64,000 nt of DNA, from contig FWCC01000178.1 of assembly GCA_900169235.1 (NCBI GenBank), positions 212,526-276,525 on the forward strand, read 5' to 3'. A program made the translations under genes and the position numbers. The notes beneath the pieces are model-generated. The model had not been told where the DNA came from. It saw only the letters and a list, made by a program, of their open reading frames with translations, and ran no database searches. Position 1 is the first letter of the stretch, and the number at the start of each line of letters is the position of its first letter. Origin of the DNA: Zarea fungicola (taxonomy: Eukaryota; Ascomycota; Sordariomycetes; Hypocreales; Cordycipitaceae). Of the stretch, positions 58,559-64,000 are shown in pieces.

Positions 58559-59587
58559 GATGCTATTCTTTGGATAAGTGTGTGTTGATGAGTGATTTTC
58601 AGTGTGCAAATAATCTGCAATCTTAATTCTTACACCGGTTGGACCTCATTTATAATATATCCAAATTTTTAAAGTACACAATTGCGCAATGCCATGCGAA
58701 TCAAAACTCCCCGAATGTCCGCGAACATTTCAGTTTTCTGTCCCACAGTAGCATAGTTCATTGACGGAACTCCTACTCTGAACTTTTGAATCGAATAGTA
58801 CAGAAAAATTGTCAGTACCCGAAGAATCACCGGCATCTATTTTGAGGACAGGACAGCATTGTCGGCTGGAGCGGATCAGTTAGTTAACACAAAGTATGGA
58901 GCCTTCTGTTTGTTGGTCTGTTGCTCGGAGAATTTGGTGCTTCTCCGAATCTCAAATCAACGTCAGTGACGTCATTTAAAACTGATACACGATGTGTACA
59001 GCACTCAACTGAAACACAGATGCTTGCGCGAAATATTTGAACTTGAGTATGCTTTCATGCTCCAATTTCTATGGAGTTCCCAACATGCCGACGCAAACCC
59101 GACATGCACAGGCTGAGTTTTAAGGTTTTGCACCGTGCTAAAAGCAGAGATACCGAGCTACGGCCGGCGTAACGACTGGCGCCAATAGCAAATAATCCTG
59201 AGCTGCACTCCCATGTCGCCGAGAATTCTCCCCTATACGTAACCGAATAGCAACACCTCAACTATGAGCGAAAAATATTTTTTCATCATTCACTAATACC
59301 CTTGCGTTACGGACCAGCGGCAGGCTCGGCAACTCGCACATGATGGCACGATGCAGGAGAATGAATCGGACACGACTGGCGACAATGACGATGGTGGTAC
59401 TTACTTCTCGTCCCTTTCGAATTGAAGAATTTATAAATAGTTGAAGATGCCATGAAAATTTGTGGTCTTGGGAACCATCAACATTGACATCGACATCACC
59501 AATCACAACCAAAGTCTATAAAACCAGCTCCCAACCTCTTTACTCTTCATCCCTCAGTTCCTAGTTTGTTCACCGACAAGTTTAGCC
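58559..59587. promoter_or_regulatory. Shared divergent promoter of catalase and GMC oxidoreductase
   Basis: About 1 kb between two start codons facing away from each other. The plus-strand side has TATAAAA at 59517-59523, 65 bp before the GMC ATG. On the catalase side the leader is AT-rich (58600-58680). I found no clear oxidative-stress or peroxisome-proliferation element by eye. No gene is supported inside it. Confidence 0.5.
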
Positions 59588-61501
59588 ATGGCGATGGTAT
59601 CTACAGGAAACGAATACGACTTCATTATCATTGGTGGTGGCACTGCGGGCAATGCTGTAGCGGGCCGCCTAGCCGAAAACCCCAAAGTCCGCATTCTTGT
59701 CGTCGAGGCTGGTGTCCCCAACCCAGACCAAGTCGAGGAAATCACAACTCCGTCCAAGGCATTCGGCCTTCGTGGCAGCAAACATGACTGGGCCTATAAG
59801 TCGACCATGATCAAGCGCGACGACTACGAGCGCGTGGAGAAGCCCAATACCCGAGGAAAGGTCCTCGGCGGTAGTTCGTGCGCCAACTACTTCACCTGGA
59901 TTCCCGGCTCGAAGCCCACCTTTGATGACTGGGAAGAGTTTGGCGGTTCAAACTGGACATGGGACAAGTGCGTTGGCTACCTTCGCAAGTGTGCCACCTA
60001 TCACGACGACGAGAAGCTGTACCCGTCGGAGCTCAGCAAGATTGGCACCGGCGGTCCTATCCAGATCTCACACGCCGACCTTGTCCCCGAGATGAAGCCC
60101 TTTCGCGATGCGCTTACAGAGGCCTGGGTATCTAAGGGTGAGGTTCTTACTGAGGACATCTACGAAGGCGAGATGAGAGGCCTAACTCACTGCTGTGATA
60201 CGATTTATGGTGGTCAGCGGCAGGGAAGCTTCCTCTATCTTAAGGACAAGCCCAATGTCACGATTGTCTATGGCGTCCAATCCAAGCAACTCATCATCGA
60301 TCCCATCACGAAGGCGTGCAGTGGTGTCACAATAATCTCTTCAGCCACTGGCACGGAGATTAGCGTGTATGCCAGTAGAGAAGTTATTCTTTCTCAAGGT
60401 GTATATGAGACACCTAAGCTGTTGATGCTTAGCGGTGTTGGACCTGCCGCTGAACTCGCCAAGCACAACATCCCTTCCAAGGTCGAGTCGCAGCATGTTG
60501 GGCAGCATCTCCTTGATCACCCCATCGTGCCATTTGTGCTTCAGATCAAGGATGGATACAGTCTCGACGACACCATCCTACGCTCCGGCGACAAGAACCA
60601 GCGGGCCGTCTCTGCCTACAAAAACGACAAGAGTGGTCCCATCGGCTCCGGATTGCTCGAGCTCGTTGGTTTCCCCCGAATCGACGAGCGCCTGGAACAA
60701 TACCAGTCATATCGTGAAGCAAAGGCCGCCAACGGTGGTCTCGACCCATTTGGTCCCGCTGGCCAGCCTCACTTTGAGCTGGACTTCGTCGGCTTGTTTA
60801 GCAGTGCCTTCCAGTGGCACTACCCCTTCCCGGAGAGCGGAAGCTACATGACCGTCATTGTAGACTTGCTGCGACCCTTGTCAGAGGGTGAGGTCACCCT
60901 GAACAACTCCGACCCGCTCGTGCAGCCCAACATCAACCTCAACTTCTTTGGCAACGATCTTGATATTCTCGCCATGACGGAGGGTGTTCGCTGGACTTAT
61001 GACGTCTTGACTACCGGTGCCGGCTTCAAGGATCTGGTCGTGGCCGAGTACCCGTGGAAAATGCCTCTTCATTCAGACGACGAGATGAAGCGTGCCGTGT
61101 TGGACAGAAGCCAAACTGGATTCCGTAAGTTTTACTGCAGTTCGCACAGCTTTTTATCACAACTGCGACTAACCCATTATCAAAGATCCGTGTGGCACTG
61201 CCAGACTCTCCAAGAGCATCCACCAAGGTGTCGTCGACCCTCAACTCCGAGTACATGGCGTTAAGAATCTGCGTATTGCAGACGCATCAGTCATCCCCGT
61301 CATTCCAGACTGTCGCATTCAAAACTCTGTCTATATGATTGGTGAAAAGGTGAGCACACATACGAAACCAGACCCCGCGCATAGAAAGAATGTTGACTAA
61401 TCTGATTTGTTTGTAAATAGGCCGCAGACATGATCAAGGCAACATACAAGGATCTTTACGAATCCAAGGAGACTTCTCCATTCCTGAGCAGCCGACTCTA
61501 G
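59588..61501 (+). CDS. GMC-family FAD oxidoreductase with peroxisomal signal SRL
   Basis: Exons 59588-61124, 61186-61349 and 61421-61501 give 593 residues. The FAD-binding GGGTAG is at 16-21 after strand YDFIII. GMC signature 1 is KVLGGSSCANYFTWIPG (about 91-107) and signature 2 is ETPKLLMLSGVG. The active-site His513 is in HPCGTARLSK, rebuilt across intron 1; the second site residue is in CRIQNSVYMIGEKAAD, rebuilt across intron 2. There is no secretion signal and the last residues are SSRL, a canonical PTS1 variant, so the enzyme should be in peroxisomes. GMC enzymes oxidise alcohols or sugars and many pass electrons to oxygen, making hydrogen peroxide. The substrate is unknown. Confidence 0.92.
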
Positions 61502-62220
61502 AAATAATAACTTTAAAAACTTGAAGATATGATGATAGAGTTAGAAGATAGAATTATTTAGATTTCAATTGACCCTTGATAAATAGTACGATTTTGCGCT
61601 CCAGCCCAACCCAAATCCAAACTGCGGCTGTCCATGTACAAACTGAACTCTCTAGGTCACATCAATAAATGCCGACTGCACCACGCTTCTTATTTAGTAG
61701 GGTAATGTTTTTTATCTATTTGCCATTCTTTCTGTATACAGTGACAATATTATATATGTGTCAAGTATCTTCTGGATTGAATATTTTAATAGGATTAATA
61801 GAGTGCAATGTTCAAGTACAGAAGCATGCAATCTGCAGCGGTGGTAGCGCCGTTATTTCAATATTTCCTACACGTTGTAGTTAGTTCTTCAGTCCCGGCT
61901 ATGTTGTCTTATGCAAAGAGGAGGATTATTAGTCTCAAGCTAGGGAAATACTTTGCCGCTTGGAAGTCAAGCAAATGTGCCCACTGCAATACATGGTTTT
62001 AGGCAGCGTCACGGCGAATTTACAAGAACATTAGGGTAGTGAATTTTTTTGGATTTGAAGCAACAAGCTATCCCCAATTCGCACAGAGCGGCATTTTATG
62101 CCCACCCTATATGGCGCCCACATCAACATCTTGCGCATTCTGCGCATCCCGCGAGGCTCGAGCCGTCTACTCCTCGTCACGATAATCGATCAAGTCCTCA
62201 TCGATATTGGGTTCCGGTAG
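61502..62220. other. Intergenic region
   Basis: About 700 bp, AT-rich at first and GC-richer from about 62080. From an ATG at 62098 a short frame reads GAHINILRILRIPRGSS and VTIIDQVLIDIGF, then stops at 62218-62220 directly before the next coding-like block; it may be an upstream part of that gene. Confidence 0.4.
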
Positions 62221-63213
62221 CGGGACCCTCCGTGCGATGATGCTCGTCATCACACCCGCGGTGTCGACGGGACCACCCAGAACGGGCTCCGGCGGCAGGG
62301 AGCCTCCTCAACCCCTTGGCCAGCGTCACCAGAAGGATCAGGACCGGCAGAATCACCGGCAGCCGAGTTGCCAGTATCAGCGCCCGTCGACACAAGCGAA
62401 ATTGTTGGCTTCACATGGCCAGGAGAGCATCACGACCAAGGGGCTAGTTCTTCTGGCATCAATTGCATGATTGTTGTACTCAAAATAATGTACAGTTACG
62501 CACCACAGGCTTTTGCAGCAATGGGAGATCCAGAAGGACTAAACCCATCTCTTCTACATGCATGGAGGGACCTTCGGAGGCCACAAGAAGGCGCGCTGGA
62601 TGAACTTGTGCAGTCAGTTTGGAACAAGCCGCTGGAGCAACTGGAGACGACCGCTTTGTCATTCTCGGCGATTGTCAATTCCGAGATCATGAACTCGACA
62701 TTGTGGCCTATGGCACTGTGCAACCCATTCAGAGTACCGTGCTGGCGACATACTGGAACACTGCAGTGGTATGGCGTGTCGGAGCAGCCAGTCCCGCAGG
62801 AAGTGGCCGTCTTTACGCAGTCCATGTACCCGGCCCCAAAATCAAATGCCCTCTGCATTGTTGCAGCACCAGATATGGATTTGCAAGCTCAAGTCAGCCG
62901 GATCTTCAATGTCTTCCTTCTTCGAGGCGCCAACATTGAGGCTGAAGCGGCAATATGGTCCGCGCCATGCCAGTTCATCCATGTTCACTTTGACGTGCAG
63001 GGGGTGACTGAAAATGAGGTTCTTAATTTTCAAAGCTCTCGCACATTTGAGCTTGAGATTTGGGATTTCGTGGAATGCAAGGACGGTGACCGCCTCACTC
63101 CAGTCGACGCCATGCGATACAACTTGGTTGCCCTGATTCGGCACCGAACCGATGCTACCTGTGCCGACAGTATTCGCGTGTACACGCCAAATGGTGAATG
63201 CAAAACTCATTAG
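62221..63213 (+). pseudogene. Unrecognised coding sequence, 5' end missing or unresolved
   Basis: The frame is open from 62221 to the stop at 63211-63213, about 330 codons. The first part is a Pro/Ser/Gly-rich linker (SPEGSGPAESPAAELPVSAP). From about residue 80 a compact domain follows: FTWPGEHHDQGASSSGINC, HAWRDLRRPQEGALDELVQS, MALCNPFRVPCWRHTGTLQWYG, IFNVFLLRGANIEAE and FELEIWDFVECKDGDRLTPVDAMRYN in pieces. The first in-frame ATG is only at 62467, inside this domain. Either a 5' exon with an AG acceptor at 62219-62220 is missing from my model, or the gene has lost its start. I do not recognise the family and assign no function. Confidence 0.45.
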
Positions 63214-63639
63214 GGATTTATATTGCCATATGGAAACCTTAGAATGGAGTGTCGCTGATTGCATTGATAGAGAATTATTGACGAGATTGTATCTGCAGAC
63301 TCTTCTGCCGCCACGGGCGTTTCCTGAACGCCTATCCGTTTCAATATTTGGCATAATAGTTGCGATACATAGCATAAGATTTAGACTATTACAATTGTCA
63401 TAATGTTTAATTCATCAGTGAAAGTTTCTAAGCTAGGATATTTCATCTTGTGAGCTAAATCATACTCTCGCAATGTTCTAGTACGGCGCAATGCTCCTGA
63501 CGACATATTCCCTGCGCCCTACAATACATCTCGGCAAATTTTATTTCAATCGATCCTAGAATAGACTTGCCTACTATAGCAATTAGAAAGGAGGATTTAG
63601 CACGATACAATGTATGTTCGTGCTGTAATAAGCCCGTAA
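63214..63639. other. Intergenic or relic sequence
   Basis: About 430 bp. From about 63500 a plus-strand frame reads YISANFISIDPRIDLPTI and RKEDLARYNVCSCCNKPVSKN without a start and continues to a stop near 63728. It looks coding-like but cannot be joined to anything with confidence. Confidence 0.35.
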
Positions 63640-64000
63640 GTAAAAACATCCAAGGAAGTCGACAACTTCCACGACAAAGAGCTCTGTACCTTGGTTGTGA
63701 ATGCGTTTGGCAAGGCAGACTTGAGCCCTGCTGAATTTGAGCACACTGTCCACCACACGCGTGGACTTGTGTATAAAGAGACTATGAAAAAGTGGCACAA
63801 TGTCATGGGAGTCACATATGCACAATGGCATGCTATGGAGAGCGTGTGTTGCCTTCTCACGGTGGAGGGATTTCATACCTTCACCGCGGGCGCGCCGACA
63901 TGCATCCACTTAATTTTATTAATTTACTTAATTCTATTAATCTACTTAATTCTATTAATCTACTTAGTTCTACTAAATTCTATTAATTCTATTAATTCTA
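63640..64000 (+). CDS. Partial open frame running off the right edge
   Basis: A frame without ATG is open from 63640, after TAA at 63637-63639, to the end of the window. It reads KEVDNFHDKELCTLVVNAFG, ADLSPAEFEHTVHHTRG, KKWHNVMGVTYAQWHAME and SVCCLLTVEGFHTF. It then enters the AT-rich repeat, translated as repeated LILLIY. The opposite strand is also open for 108 codons (63583-63909), so strand choice is not certain. No family is recognised. Confidence 0.25.
63908..64000. repeat. AT-rich tandem repeat, 18-bp unit, continuing past the edge
   Basis: At least four imperfect copies of an 18-base unit (acttaattctattaatct) run to the last base of the window; later copies shorten toward ttaattcta. 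It abuts the coding-like sequence on its left. Confidence 0.8.

Overview
The window is nuclear DNA of a filamentous ascomycete, most likely a hypocrealean Sordariomycete. The evidence is many genes with short GT-AG introns (45-110 bp), 1-2 kb spacing on both strands, and fungal families such as a siderophore transporter of the SIT class, an aspergillopepsin, a fungal SLATT protein, a BSD2-like Rsp5 adaptor and a DUF7924-type protein. I cannot name the species from sequence alone. Exon-intron structures were assembled by hand from splice sites, frame continuity and family expectation.

Left third (1-17.3 kb): the 5' end of a secretory lipase runs off the left edge. It is followed by a siderophore-iron transporter with a GATA-type iron-regulatory motif upstream, a minimal casein-kinase-1-like kinase, a DUF7924-type protein with a probable frameshift, a GrpB-family protein, a juvenile-hormone-type epoxide hydrolase, the mitochondrial citrate carrier, the complex III assembly factor CBP6/UQCC2, a BSD2-like membrane adaptor and a SLATT-domain membrane protein.

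Middle (17.3-42.2 kb): a relic-bearing interval holds one decayed gene. After it come a secreted aspartic protease, protein-L-isoaspartate methyltransferase, a proline-rich GPI protein, a one-pass PPxY membrane protein, an NmrA-like reductase, a conserved 607-residue protein of unknown role, a small cysteine-rich secreted protein, and a secreted protein followed 0.7 kb downstream by a decayed paralogue that still has the intron at the same codon.

Right third (41-64 kb): two complex I subunits (NDUFS8 and mitochondrial acyl carrier protein) flank a small TPR-like gene whose upstream region holds a diverged direct repeat. Then come a tandem CCCH zinc-finger protein, about 7.5 kb without a gene I can support, and a divergent catalase / GMC-oxidoreductase pair. 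The GMC enzyme ends in the peroxisomal signal SRL, so the pair looks like a peroxisomal peroxide-making and peroxide-removing unit sharing about 1 kb of promoter. The right end holds unrecognised, partly broken coding sequence and an 18-bp AT-rich tandem repeat.

Most genes are housekeeping or secretory and do not form one biosynthetic cluster. The points I would follow first are the catalase-GMC pair, the decayed paralogue, the SLATT protein, the PPxY adaptor candidate and the duplicated upstream region near 43.5 kb.
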